This document shows, in pieces, positions 1 through 12,900 of a stretch of 64,000 nt of DNA. The notes under the pieces are model-generated. The model saw only the letters and a list, made by a program, of their open reading frames with translations. It had not been told where the DNA came from and did no database searches. This DNA comes from Corticium candelabrum (taxonomy: Eukaryota; Porifera; Homoscleromorpha; Homosclerophorida; Plakinidae): positions 2,952,052-3,016,051 of the forward strand of contig NC_085105.1 in the NCBI RefSeq assembly GCF_963422355.1. Direction: 5' to 3'. Every line of letters begins with the position of its first letter. Within the stretch, counting starts at the first letter, position 1. The translations under genes and the position numbers were made by a program.

Positions 1-159
1 CATATGGATGTAAGACAATGCTTATGCAGCATGCTATATGTATCTGTAGCTCAATTGTGACAAAGTTGCATTTGAAAGTAGAAAAATCAAGGAAAGATAC
101 CTTAATTACCATTGTAAGTCTGCCACTGTCAGGTATATATAATCCAGACAGAATCTCAC

Positions 160-2376
160 CTTGACATCAGCAATATTCTTGTCATCTGCCCATGCTGCTT
201 GATCTATCAAAATTAGACTCATAAACATCACTCAACTGGTGTTGTAATACGAACACATACATATTGCATCTCGAAGCTTGTCACTTGGCTCTGCTATGGA
301 AACTCGCAGTGGAGTCACAGTTCTAAGCGGAAAGTTTGATGGCCACCGAATCGAGATATTTCCACCATACCGAGCCCAGTCTTGAATATCTAGCTGACCA
401 TAGGCCACCTTGGCAGGTGAAGCAACAGCCAATGGAACCTAACCATCAAGCCAAACATCAGATCATTCATAAACTAAGACATGAATACATGTAACTAACC
501 AACGGCGTTCCAGTTTCCTTGAATAGTGCACCGAGTAGAATAGGAACCCACTCAACAGTAACTCTTACGGGTGAAACAGTATCAACCAGATTTCTTATCT
601 AAGAGAACATACCAATTATAACACAAACAAACAGTAGAAGTAGAGTTTAGTTGCATGGATGTGAGTTGCTCGCTGTAACCTACACCTCCTCGTCAAGGCT
701 TTCTTAACCAAATATTACTAGAACAATACAATTTGCATGTTTTATAGATATAATACAGGCTAGAAACAACCACACAGGCAACACAATGACAGATGAAAAG
801 ACTATGGCACAAGTGTCTGTCTATTAAAATCATGACAAAAAGTCATAGTCTATATTAAACAACAATTATAGCCTTGTCCAAATAAACAATATAAAATACT
901 GTCACTGTTAACTAAGAAAAACTTACAATGTGTCTGCAAATGCAATCTAACGTCCAAGTCAATTTAGTTCTGACCCAACTACAACTTTACCTGTTGGCTT
1001 CCCAGATAGCTCCACGGGCTTGAAAAATCATGAAATATTGTCAGTTTGGCTTCTAGAGGTGGCACACCAGGTGCAGGTGGCATCACCATACGTGGCATTG
1101 CAACCTTGTTGCCATTTAATTCTTGCTCAACAAAGTGCATTCTGTCAACTCCAAAGTATAAACGATTATTGACGCAAAAACTAATAGAAGACCGAACACA
1201 AACATATGATAGCAAGCATCCAACCAATCATCACTATTCGATTAATCAACCTTGGTACACCAAATGCTCCATGCTTTAGGGCCTCGTCTGTGTTTCTTCT
1301 TAACTCGTCTTTGACAGATTGTTTTCCTGTTACTTCATCGACATCGACATGCCAGCCAATGTCGGCAACAACTGACTGCAAAAAATGACTGTCTGTAATG
1401 TCTTTGTTGTCAACCCAGTATGACTTGTACAGCTGATGAGTAAGCTGCACTCTTGTATGTCCATCGAAATCCGTCGCCGAAAGGAGTCGCATTGCCTTCA
1501 AACTCTGCACTGGATGACCAGATGGAAAAGAAGCAACGATCCCATGTCTCTTCATTGTTCGAATAAGATCTATAAATGCACAATAACTTTTACTGTACAT
1601 TAGGTTTAGCAGTGGTAAATACTTTAACAACTGCATAAATTATTGCTACAGAATTCTATTACACAGTACTGCCTTTCTTCAAAATAACACTAAATCACTC
1701 CAACAGTTGGCTAGTACAGTTGAGTTGACAATCCACGTACGAATTTTGATAAATTAGTTATATATGCCATAAAGCTGTTCACGCTATTTGGACTTTAATT
1801 AATTTATCTATATACTTGCAATGGCATATTGTTGTAATCACAAAATCCTAAAACCTTATAATAATCTCCCTATACATAATTAATTAATTAATTAAATACC
1901 TAGTTAAAAATTAAATCATATTAATTAATTATCTGTAAATCAATCAAGGAGCACGTTGTTAAATCACGTACGCATAGTACAAGCAAGAACTTAAACAATA
2001 ATTACAATCACTCACTAATATTTAATTAACTAATTAATTAATGTATCTGCTACCCTACTACAGTACCCTACTAGTAGGTGACATGCAAGTCCAACCTTCA
2101 TTTACAATCTGACGTTTAGCAGCAGACATTACATCAGTAGCCGACCCGTCTTTTCCTTGCGGAGCTTTTGTTCCCTCGTACAAGCCTCCTAGCAGGACGC
2201 ACAAGCATTCGACACGCCCACGCATCTCATCAACATGAACATGTCCTGTTTCTACCTAGCAACACCGGTCTCCATTGTAGAGTTGCGTTGGTTCGACGAG
2301 CAAGACCCTCGACGAGACGGCTAGCTATGAACGCAAACGGACAAACAACATCGTAATAGAAAATCAGCTCTTTCAT
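160..2376 (-). CDS. Tandem-domain 2-hydroxychromene-2-carboxylate isomerase-like protein (3' end outside window)
   Basis: Exons on the minus strand: 2376-2256, 2188-2096, 1569-1251, 1180-991, 598-500, 438-261, 203-160. All have GT-AG borders and compatible phases, giving 348 codons so far; the first intron is only 67 bp. The start ATG is followed by MKELIFYYDVVCPFAF, the usual N-terminal strand of the DsbA-like thioredoxin-fold isomerase family (relatives of kappa-class GST). Family landmarks follow: RPVLLGGLYEGT, HPVQSLKAMRL, YWVDNKDITD and FGVPSFCVNNRLYFGVDR. A second domain starts near residue 223 (KLTIFHDFSSPWSYLG) and repeats the landmarks (VPILLGALFKETGTPL, FPLRTVTPLR, AAWADDKNIADVK). 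Known family members use glutathione to isomerise or transfer on aromatic or xenobiotic substrates; the substrate here is unknown. The active-site Ser of the family is Cys in domain 1 (VVCPFA) and Ser in domain 2 (FSSPWS). The gene runs off the left edge, so the end of domain 2 is missing. Confidence 0.85.
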
Positions 2377-2485
2377 GCTACGTTTAGCGCACGCTACTCC
2401 AGTAGAACGGATGTACGGGGTGCTAAATCAGTGCATTCTATCACACAAATAGATTAAATTAAAATCGTAAAAAAAGTCAATTATG

Positions 2486-5400
2486 TCAAGGAGATACAGG
2501 ATTGCGATGTTTTCCTTTGACTTCTCTCTTTTGTGCACATGCGTTGTACACATCACTCAGTCTGAACGACGATAGATACTTTACAATGTCGGCTACACTA
2601 CATCTTCGTTTTGGATCATAGTCGAGAGCCAATAGCAAAGGTGACTGCTCTTCTTCTTCAGTATCGGTCAAGTGAAATCGAATCAGCTCAGAGACTGTCA
2701 TCACTAAACCATACACATCCGACTCGAATGTTGGTCTCTTGATGATTTCTCCATCCTTCGAGAGCCGTTCGGGAGAAAAGTACTTTCCATATCGAATTCG
2801 ATGCATCCTTGAATCATTCATAGTACCTCCTCCAGTATCAAACAACCCGTGAATTCCGGGTATCGTCAACTTTGCAGTCATCGTGTATGTTATGAGTATG
2901 TGATCAGGCCTCACACTCCCGTGAACAACACTCATTCGATGCAGATGACTTAGTCCACAAGCCACGCCCATCGCTACGTCACTTCGCTCTCGAAGATTCA
3001 ACGTTTCATTAAGACCAGATATTAGTTCACTAAGTGATGACTCGAGCAGCTCACTGACGACAGCAAACCGTCCGTCTGTAAGAACTGTTGCACCATAGAC
3101 TAACATGATGTTAGGATGACGAATGTTCCATTGAGCAGCAGAGCCATCCAATGAGACTAAGTCCATAGCAACGTTCAATCGACTCCTTTTCTTCTGATGT
3201 GATACCTTGACCGCAACTTCACAAAAAGCCCAATAGCCAACACAAACATCTACACACACAACACACTACTGATGAACATGTAAAGACACACTTGAAAGTC
3301 TAACGATGTTATTACCCGATGCGTGAAATGCATAGGGATCGTACTGTAACACCAGCCGGTCACGTGACGTACGTACGCACGACTGTACAACCAACCTGCT
3401 AGGCAACGGCATAACACGTGATAACTGATTGAGGCAAATACGTGACTGGATGTCAGTCTCTTTCTCATGCTCTTCTAATTGGCTCTAATTAATTACATTC
3501 AAGCTGTAAAGCTATGGCACGCAGAGGGTTTGCACTGTAGTGCTTCTTCATTGAAATAAAGTACAGTACACAAAGGCAAGATGAACGGGTCAAAGAGCGT
3601 TCATATCGATATCAAACCGAAATGCCTTCAGGCCACTGCAACTTAATTTGTTCTTTCATGAGTCCGACCGTCCTAGAATCTCGTTGCCAACAAAAAATAA
3701 AATTACGTCATTAAGTCATGTGGCTTAGGTGATGCATGCGTATTTCTCAAGCACACGGCTTGTTCGTTTGGCCAGGTGTCATAGTCCGTGGACCAAGTCC
3801 AGAAGTGTGACTTTTCCGTGCACCCCTTCCGTGCACCCCATGGCAAATCTTCTTTCTAGCCTATCCTATGTACACGTAATTTTTGTGGTGATTATGAAAA
3901 TAATGTTTTATTAGCATCAGGGTGTCCAAAGATGACTAAAACAGCCAATATGTAAAATTAAAAGAGAAGTCAGATTTGCTATCAAAAACATTTAGGTCTG
4001 GTTGACAAGCTTTCTTACAGCAGAAATCAGATGTATTTAAGCTCAAATAGATGATGTCTACGCATGCGAAGGGATCTATAGTCTCTCTGATTTGTGTTAT
4101 CTAGTAGTGACCGCTACAACTTCCAATTAAATATAGTCAGAATCACTGATGCTGTTCGCTATCGTATCCAGTAAAGGCATGCAACCCGGGAAGTGCTGTA
4201 CACACATCTTCCTTTAGCTAGATAGTGACCAAGCAATATTTGTCATGCTGATGCAACGCCTTTGATTTTTTGACTTTGTCTGCCCTAAAATCTGTGTCGG
4301 GATCTGATGTGCACCTGAGCAGCCTGTCACTAAAACATCACTATCTGGTGAACAGATGACAATATTTATGTGAGATGCTCTTGTGGTTGCTACATGGTTG
4401 GTGTGTAAAAATATTCGAGTGTCATGCTTCTTATTCGCTGCATGAAAGTGCTTGAATCAATTGGGCAGTGACAACTAGACCATCGATTTGTAGTAAACCT
4501 TGAGCAGTTGCTGCGGTGACACACAAATAAACACTTATCATCAAGGAGACGTGCGTATTTTGGAAGCTGCATGTACTCTCCTAAACAGAAAATCAACAAA
4601 TGCTATTCTATTTGCTGCTGCTGCCATGAACCCTTTATGTCGCAAGGAAGCATCTGGTGAAGATGCTGTACTAGGATGAAAGCAGGAGTGACAATAGATG
4701 CACTGCAATTTCTCTAAATTTTTTCAATTGGCAAAATGCAGATAGCGATCAATCAATCACAAAGTCAGTTTGATTTCTGGAAGACCTGTTATCGTGTAGA
4801 AGAGCAATTCCGTCAGTTAGAGATAACTATAACATGTTGTACACCAGACAAGGTCACTATTAATTGAGTTAAAGACTGACGAGGTGTTCTGCTCTAAACG
4901 TAGCACTCTCCCATGGTCACTGGCTACTGTTGATGGAGGGATTTAATAGACAGTCAAATCTAAAATGATACATTTTAATACCAGAAAACATGTGACTCCT
5001 GCACAATTTTCATTAAATACTACCCTTTACAGTTTTTGCATCCATGCAATGTGAAAACAACGATCTGTCGGACTGAGGTACTGCTGGAGAACGATTGCTT
5101 TTCACTCTTCGTAAATGCAACATGGGTATAAACGTTTACAACTTTACTATCTCTGCGACACCCAAAAGTCTACCTTAGCTAGGCAACCATTGTTGAAAGA
5201 ACTGCCATTTTTGTCTCACCTTGGCCCTAATTGCTGCAAGCCGGTAAGAGCTAGGTCGTAGTCTACCTCACAGGGAGCAGTTATACTCCAAAGCAAAGAC
5301 CGACGAGATCATCAAAGTTATCGGCCAAAAGACTAGCTCGTAGATAGGCAGTCCTGATCAATGCAAGAATCGCATTCAAGTGTCTTTTTACGTAAACATA

Positions 5401-6270
5401 CAAGCTGTCTACGTATCTAGTTTCAACCTCAATAAAGTTCACTGATACTATGCAAACTACTATATTCACAGCACGTCAGTGCAGTGTAGCGTACTACACA
5501 TTTCAGGCACAGTACAACGATCATAGCACAATTTCTGACATCGATCCTCTGCAGGTGACGTTACAACTTGCAACTAAAGTCTTAATTAGACTTTCTACAG
5601 CGGTACTTATCACTTAATTGCAAGAGCTAACATGTCGGAAGCTTCACAGTAATGTACAGTTAGCAGAAACCATCACAAAATCAGGATTTTGCCTCAACTT
5701 GTATAATGTGCATTAGGCCTCATGGTTCCAGTTCATCACTGTGCGGCTAATTTGCAAAACGGTCTTGTTCTAGGTAATCGAACACGATCTGTCTCGCCAT
5801 ACATAGATATTCTCAAACATCTAGAGTCATACAACAAGCTCCAAGTGCCAAAAATTGGTTTGCCAAAGGGTGCAAGGTATTCAAGTGTGAACAGGAAAGC
5901 TTCGTCGTTTGGTAACTTGCTGCAGAACATTTACTCTAAGTCTACAGCTGCTACGACTTGTGACAACGAAGTAAAAGTATGCCGCGTCCCCAAATTTCTC
6001 CATGGTGCATGTGTCGCATAGAATTTACATGGGGTTCCTTTCTAGTTTACAAGCTGACTGACCGACCCTAAAACAGCCTACAGTTGGCCCGTGAAACAAC
6101 AAATCAAGTTTACGTGGCTTCTGTTGCAAATAGCCCCTACAGCTATTCCTGACATCTAGAAATAATGCCACTAACATAATGTGTATTAATTGCTGAGCAT
6201 AGCAAGGCTTCAAATCCGGGGTGCATGACAGAAATGGGCGTGGTCTATATGGCTCACCATCGAGCTTTTG

Positions 6271-6333
<63 letters not shown>

Positions 6334-7232
6334 CGTCAAATTCAATCAAGAATTGATTCTCATCTGTTGTCAAATCCAAAAGAGGGTTTCAGTCTTCGGG
6401 ATCAAGCACGTATTAATACCATCTCTACACCTCATGCAGGAGCATGGTTAAGGGCAATCCCTAACCCAAAGCTCGGCCTGGCCATGCTCCGACACGAACA
6501 TATTTTAGCATGTAGATACTGGCTTGGAATCTCTATCTTTCCAGACAGTCAACAAGCAGCAAGATGTCCATGTGGACATGTCATGGACTGTTTTGGTGAC
6601 CATGTCCTTGGCTGCGGGCATGGACCTCTTCGCATAAAACGCCATAATGCAATCAGCGAGGTTATCTGGCATGCACTGCTTGCTGATAACAGAGATTCCA
6701 AACGGGAACAAAAGTGCGGAGGGGAAAGCAATAATCGACCTGGTAATGTGTTTCACCCAGATTTCCTGGAGGGCCATCCCGCATTCTTTGATGTGTCAAT
6801 GAGGAATTCTTTGCAACCATCCTATGTCTCCAAGGCAGCCATAAAACCAGGTGCCGCAGCAGAAGCTGGTGAAATAGAGAAAGACGAAAAGCATGACAAG
6901 GTGGTTACTCAAGCAGGTGGTCATTTCTACCCGCTCATTGTAGAAACTTTAGGACACTGGTCCCTCAAGTCTAGAGACGCTGAAGACCATAGCCTCAAAA
7001 GCTTCATCAATGAACAGCATACCTTTCTCTCAGACATACTCAAATTTGATGGAACAGTTGTCCGTGAGACTGTGGCAGTATAATGCCAAGCTATTATACA
7101 GTAGACTGAACCTGAACTTTGATGACTTGTGGGATTTTCCTGTCACTGTAATGTAGTTATGTTTAGGGACTGGGTGGGTAGGGTAGTTTGGGGTAGTCTG
7201 GGGCAGCTTGGGGTAGTTTGCATAGAAGAAGA

Positions 7233-7329
<97 letters not shown>

Positions 7330-9599
7330 ACAAATCTCAAATTTCTCCTCCCCACGACCACGTTTCATGATAGGACCTACCCTAAAAAATCGTTTCCGTG
7401 TCCGACTACAGATGAGTCTAAGAACGATTCATGCAAGTGACTAAACTGCGAAGAAAATGCTTCATGAAGTTCCGTCGCCCCATCCTTTTGTATTGTAGCT
7501 AGGAAATGTGTGTACATGACAACTAGAAACACCTTCAGGAGTTGAATGCCACCTATCGTCAACTATTCACACATCCCATACTTACAGTATGATCAATCCT
7601 TACTACACTGTGCTGCATCTAACACTGTTGATAGTCAATGTTTGCCATATCAATTTCTATGTCAGTAAATACCATACCACTGTCGTTACAACGGAACTGA
7701 GTGTATACCTAGACTGTACATTTCAATTGTCTTGATCACGATCGCAAAACGATGACTACCTATACCAGGCCTATATACGTAATCTAAACTACTAGGAAGT
7801 TTGCATGTTTACTTCCATGACAGCTAGGGTTTCAACAAATACGTATTGTCTAGCTACGACTCAGCATTTCAGTAGACGGTCTGAAAACTCTTGTTGGATG
7901 TTACTCACGAACGCGAGGCGCCTACGGATACCATACAACTAGTTAATTAATCAACCAAAATTATAATTTACTAGTCATGGATTACAAAACACTACACTTT
8001 GATCATGTGAGCAAAAACATACCTGTATTCATGCCTTCGTGAAGCACAATGTCTGACAGCTGCAGCTGACCAAGAGAAAAGGAGCAGTTAACATCAGCAG
8101 CTAATGCTTCCTTATACGTCTCCGACAATGCCAAATTTGGATCTTTGCTGTGTGCAAGCCTGGGCAGAGATCCGGAAACCTAAAACACAATGTGAAACAA
8201 CTAACACGACACAACTAAAGCTGTACTAATCAGTTGTCAGTACATGTTCAGTTTGTTCAGTCTTGTCGGTTGCTTGCTGGACGTTTCCCTCCGACTAAAT
8301 TGCCAACACACAGTTACTAATCCTGAAAACATTTCATTTGAATGACAATAAATGGCGTGTGCTGTTAACACCTTGACTGCTGACAAATTCGCTGTACTAG
8401 AACCCTCGGATGAACATAAAACTGCCGAACTGTCACTTTTGAACAGTTCTGTCACGGCATTTGTCATACTGTTGCCATTGCCCGTCAACAGTAAATTCAT
8501 TTTCTGCAAACAAGTAAGATGCTGTTCACTGCTGCAGCCGTAATAGTTAGTAATTGCTAACGATTTTTTCTTCATTGGGTTCTTCGTGAGCAATTGTTTC
8601 AGCTGGAGAAGGTATAGCTAACCCTAAAAAGCATCAATTTGACAAACAAGCAACAAATAGACAAACAAATAGGAAATTAAAGAAACAAGCAAACAAATAT
8701 GGAAGTAAGCAAGCAAACACACACACAAACAAAAAACACAAATAAACAAACAAATAAATAAATAAATAAACAAACAAACAAACAAACAAACAAACAACAA
8801 ACTTGACACACCATTAACTATTAAGCCCACAAACACATCATTTCACCTGGATGAACTCTTCTGATGTGATCTCTCATCTCTGACGAAATGACAAATTTCT
8901 TTTCACAGTAAGGACACCAGTAACGTCTCGTTCTGTCGTGCCTACGCGCATGCGCCACCAAGTTGTCATGCCTCTTGAACGTCTTGTTGCAAGTAACACA
9001 CTTGTATGGTCGTTCATTGGAGTGCGTTCGCCTATGAGACAACAATCTGTCCTTTCGTTTAAATCTCTTCCCGCACTCTTCACATCCGTGTGGTCTCTCA
9101 TCCGAGTGTATCAACATATGGACAGTCAGTTTACATCGTCGCTTAAATGATCTTCCACACTGAGAACACTGATGCTTCTTTTCATTCACCACGGGAGGAG
9201 TAGAAACAAGAGTCTTATGACTCACTTCATTAACAAAGACGTTGCACACATGACAGTTACCGTCTAGTTGCATTCCGTAATCATGCTCATAAGTATGACC
9301 ACACCCACGCATCGAAGTCGACTCCAATGGGACGCCACTGCGCTGTTCCTCCCTCACAGCCTCTGTGGTGGACGGCGAAACGAAAGATACCCCGGCATCT
9401 ATCGTTCTGGCGGGCAACGCAACGACAGCAGACTCTTGCAATAATGACGACAAGTCATTGTATTTGCGTTTGACGTCCTGCTAGCAACACGAAGAGAACG
9501 ATCAAGCTTCCAACATACAATTTATAACAAATAGACGTCAAAAATTACCATCCATCCGTCATCGCTCGATTTCGAACCGATATTTTCGTCAACCGACAT
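2486..9599 (-). CDS. C2H2 zinc-finger / pseudokinase fusion protein, copy 1
   Basis: Exons: 9599-9549 (start MSVDENIGSK), 9477-8847, 8617-8562, 8503-8372, 8179-8023, 3249-2486 (stop). Lengths sum to 1791 nt, 596 aa, with phases agreeing at every junction. Residues about 119-228 hold four C2H2 fingers (CSQCGRSFKRR, CEECGKRFKRK, CVTCNKTFKRH, CPYCEKKFVIS). A Ser-rich linker follows, then a TKL-like protein kinase fold from about residue 325: degenerate glycine loop (HEGMNTDVCVG), VAVK lysine near 357, HPNIMLVYG, and SDVYGLVMTVSELI. The catalytic HRD is HGS, the metal-binding Asn is His (HGSVRPDHIL) and DFG is IPG, so phosphotransfer is unlikely and a scaffold role is inferred. The fingers suggest nucleic-acid binding. 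The 63-bp or shorter intron between 8562 and 8503 has a TACTAAC-like branch site. The last intron is 4.77 kb and full of insertions. The stop lies 110 bp from the start of the isomerase gene. Joining the zinc-finger exon to the kinase exons is inferred from phase; a stop 26 nt past 8847 would end a finger-only isoform. Confidence 0.75.
6274..6326. repeat. (TA)n microsatellite
   Basis: An uninterrupted TA run lies directly 5' of the LINE fragment. It may mark the site where the 5'-truncated element joined its target. Confidence 0.9.
6328..7083 (+). mobile_element. 5'-truncated non-LTR retrotransposon, C-terminal part of pol
   Basis: An open frame ending at 7083 encodes about 250 residues typical of the C-terminal part of certain LINE polyproteins: GAWLRAIPNPKLGLAM, RYWLGISIFP, a Cys/His cluster (CPCGHVMDCFGDHVLGCGHG), RIKRHNAISEVIWHALL, then HPDFLEGHPAFFDVSMRNSL and FYPLIVETLGHWS. 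The Cys/His knuckle followed by RHN and PD...D resembles the restriction-like endonuclease region of R2-type elements; I infer this from motif order only. No reverse transcriptase domain is present, so this is a dead 5'-truncated copy. It sits antisense inside the last intron of copy 1 and is absent from copy 2. Confidence 0.75.
7241..7327. repeat. (GT)n microsatellite
   Basis: A run of about 43 GT units lies 160 bp after the LINE reading frame. Reading frames of alternating Cys-Val or Thr-His here are artefacts. Confidence 0.95.
8650..8810. repeat. AAAC/AAAT-rich simple repeat in intron
   Basis: The intron between the zinc-finger exon and the first linker exon of copy 1 consists of imperfect ACAA/AAAT units. 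The same repeat is at about 11645-12085 in copy 2, where it is interrupted by a fold-back insertion. Confidence 0.8.
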
Positions 9600-9964
9600 T
9601 CTGAAAGCAGGGGTGGCTGCTTACACCCGACATCCGGGCTGTCAAGCAGTTCATCTTTATAGTAGCTAGATATACGGGCTAAATCGTTACAAAATGTGCC
9701 GAGAAGTAACTACAAAGTCTGAAGTTTAGTTAATATTTTTATGAAATGTTTTGTTGAAAGGTAAACACCAGTAGTGGGTCAAGCTATGTCACGCACACTC
9801 GAATAATTATTGACAATTAATTTAGTAGTAACTTCGAAGTGTTCAGTCTGGCAGCCAAGCTCAGATGTTCGTTAGATGAAGTATGTGACCAACGAAAACG
9901 TGCTAAATCAGTGCACTCTATCACACAAATAGATTAAAGTAAAATCGTAAAACAGTCAATTATG
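9600..9964. other. Spacer between the two zinc-finger/pseudokinase copies
   Basis: These 365 bp lie between the start of copy 1 (9599) and the stop of copy 2 (9965). They must hold the copy 1 promoter and the copy 2 3' UTR. From about 9900 on the sequence matches the 3' flank of copy 1 (2425-2485), so the duplicated unit begins near there. I see no other element. Confidence 0.6.
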
Positions 9965-12900
9965 TCACGGAGATACAGAATTGCGATGTTTTCCTTTGAC
10001 TTCTCTCTTTTGTGCACATGCGTTGTACACATCACTCAGTCTGAACGACGATAGATACTTTACAATGTCGGCTACACTACATCTTCGTTTTGGATCATAG
10101 TCGAGAGCCGATAGCAAAGGTGACTGCTCTTCTTCTGCAGTATCGGTCAAGTGAAATCGAATCAGCTCAGAGACTGTCATCACTAAACCATACACATCCG
10201 ACTCAAATGTTGGTCTCTTGATGATTTCTCCATCCTTCGAGAGCCGTTCGGGAGAAAAGTACTTTCCATATCGAATTCGATGCATCCTTGAATCATTCAT
10301 AGTACCTCCTCCAGTATCAAACAACCCGTGAATTCCGGGTATCGTCAACTTTGCAGTCATCGTGTATGTTATGAGTATGTGATCAGGCCTCACACTCCCG
10401 TGAACAACACCCATTCGATGCAGATGACTTAGTCCACAAGCCACGCCCATCGCTAGGTCACTTCGCTCTCGTAGATTCAGCGTTTCATTAAGACCAGATA
10501 TTAGTTCACTAAGTGATGATTCAAGCAGCTCACTGACGACAGCAAACCGTCCGTCTGTAAGAACTGTTGCACCATAGACTAACATGATGTTAGGATGACG
10601 AATGTTCCATCGAGCAGCAGAACCGTCCAAAGAGACTAAGTCCATAGCAACGTTCAATCGACTCTTTTCCTTATAATGTGCCACCTTGACCGCAACTTCA
10701 CAAAAAGCCCAATAGCCAACACAAACATCTATAAATACAAAGCACTAATAATGAACACGTAGAGACACATTCAAACATCTAATGAAGTTATTGAAATAAG
10801 GTACTGTGTACAAAGGCCAGATGAATGGGTCACATAGTGCATTCCTATCAATATCAAACCAAAATTCATGCCAAACCTTCAGTTGTGATCAGACTCTGCA
10901 GCTATCCCTGACATCTAGAAACAATGTCACTACCATAACGTGTATTAATTAATCAATCAGCCAAAATTATAATTAGTAAGTAAATCATTGATCACAAAAA
11001 CAATGCACTTTGATCACGTGAGCAAAAACATACCTGCATACATGCCTTCGTGAAGCACAATGTCTGACAGCTGCAGCTGACCAAGAGAAAATGAGCAGTT
11101 AACATCAACAGCTAATGCTTCCTTATACGTCTCCGACAATGCCAAACTTGGATCTTCGCTGTGTGTAAGCCCAAGAAGTGAACCGGAAACCTAACACACG
11201 ATACGCAACAACTTATAAGACACAACTAAAGCTGTACTAATCAGTTGTCAGTACATGTTCAGTTTGTTCAGTCTTGTCGGTTGCTTGCTGGACATTTCCC
11301 TCCGACTAAATTGCCAACACACAGTTACTAATCCTGAAAACATTCAATTTGAACGAAAATAAATGGCGTGTGCTGTTAACACCTTGACTGCTGACAAATT
11401 CGCTGTACTAGAACCCTCGGATGAACATAAAACTGCCGAACTGTCACTTTTGAACAGTTCTGTCACGGAATTTGTCATACTGTTGCCACTGCCCGTCAAC
11501 AGTAAATTCATTTTCTGCAAACAAGTAAGGTACTGTTCACCGCTGCAGCTGTAATAGTCAGTAATTGCTAACGATTTTCTCTTCTTCAGGTTCTTCATGA
11601 GCAATTGTTTCAGCTGGAGAAGGTATAGCTAACCCTAAAAAGCATCAATTTGACAAACAAGCAACAAATAAATACACAAATAGTAAACAAACAAATAACA
11701 AACAAACAGGCAAGTTACAGGCAAGCAACAGACAACCATCAGACCAACATATATTCGATTGGGCTCTTCCAGCCTCTTCCAGAAGAATCTGAACGAGCAC
11801 GCCCCTCTTCCGGCTTCTTCCAGCTCCAACCAGCAACAGAGTCGGTAGAGGTGGCTTCTGACTATAGCAGCCGAGCTGTAGAAGTTGGGAGGGGCGTGCA
11901 CACTGTACCTCTTCTGGTAAAGGCTGGAAGAGCCCAATCGAACGTGCCCATAGACGAGCAGATAAGCAAACAGATAAACTAATACACAAGCAGACACACA
12001 TGGAAGCATGCAAACACACACAAACAAACAAATAAATAAATAAACAAAGAAATAACAAATAAATACATAAATAAATAAATAAACGACAACAAACTTGACA
12101 CACCATTAACTATTAAGCCCACAAACACATCATTTCACCTGGATGAACTCTTCTGATGTGATCTCTCATCTCTGACGAAATGACAAATTTCTTTTCACAG
12201 TAAGGACACCAGTAACGTCTTGTTCTGTCGTGCCTACGCGAATGCGCCACCAAGTTGTCATGCCTCTTGAATGTCTTGTTGCAAGTAACACACTTGTATG
12301 GTCGTTCATTGGAGTGCGTTCGCCTATGAGACAATAATTTGTCCTTTCGCTTAAATCTCTTCCCGCACTCTTCACATCCATGTGGTCTCTCATCCGAGTG
12401 TATCAACATATGGACAGTCAGTTTACATCGTTGTTTAAATGATCTTCCACACTGCGCACACTGATGCTTCTTTTCATTCACTACTAAAGGAGTCACCACA
12501 GGAGGAGTAGAAACAAGGGTCTTATGACTCACTTCTTTAGCAAAGAGGTTGCACACATGACAGCTACCGTCTAGTTGCATTCCGTAATCATGCTCATAAG
12601 TATGACCACACCCACGCATTGTAGTCGACTCCAATGGGACCCCACTGCGCTGTTCCTCCCTCACAGTCTCTCCGCGTTCCTCCCTCACAGTATCTCCGCG
12701 TTCCTCCCTCACAGTCTCTCCACGTTCCTCCCTCACAGTCTCTCCGCTTTCCTCCTCTGTGGTGGACGGTGAAACAAAATCTACCCCGGCATCTATCGTT
12801 CTGGCGGGCAACGTAACGACAACAGACTGTTGCAATGATGACGACAAGTCAGTATAGTCGCGGTTGACGTCCTGCTAGCAACACAAAGAGAGCGATCAAG

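Larger units (their letters stand above)
3250..8022 (-). other. Expanded last intron of zinc-finger/pseudokinase copy 1
   Basis: The matching intron of copy 2 is only 305 bp (10729-11033). Its pieces align here to about 3250-3640, 6141-6192 and 7943-8022. The DNA at about 3641-6140 and 6193-7942 is therefore extra in copy 1, or lost from copy 2. The second block holds a LINE fragment, a TA repeat and a GT repeat. The first block has only short unassigned reading frames (for example plus strand 5722-6021), and I recognise nothing in it. Confidence 0.6.

Noticed and set aside
2168-2356. 62-codon plus-strand frame over the isomerase 5' exons
   Set aside because: Antisense shadow of the two isomerase exons, which fit the family well.
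5722-6021. 99-codon plus-strand frame in the copy 1 intron
   Set aside because: No domain, no splice context and absent from the copy 2 intron; probably chance or transposon-derived.
7241-7327. Reading frames of alternating Cys-Val or Thr-His at GT/CA tracts (also 17600, 21342, 40805, 44521, 59195, 59474, 62282)
   Set aside because: Translation of dinucleotide repeats; no coding evidence.
8237-8593. Linker exons of the zinc-finger/pseudokinase gene as one independent 118-codon ORF
   Set aside because: Splice signals and phases in both copies divide it into two short exons; reading through would use intron sequence.
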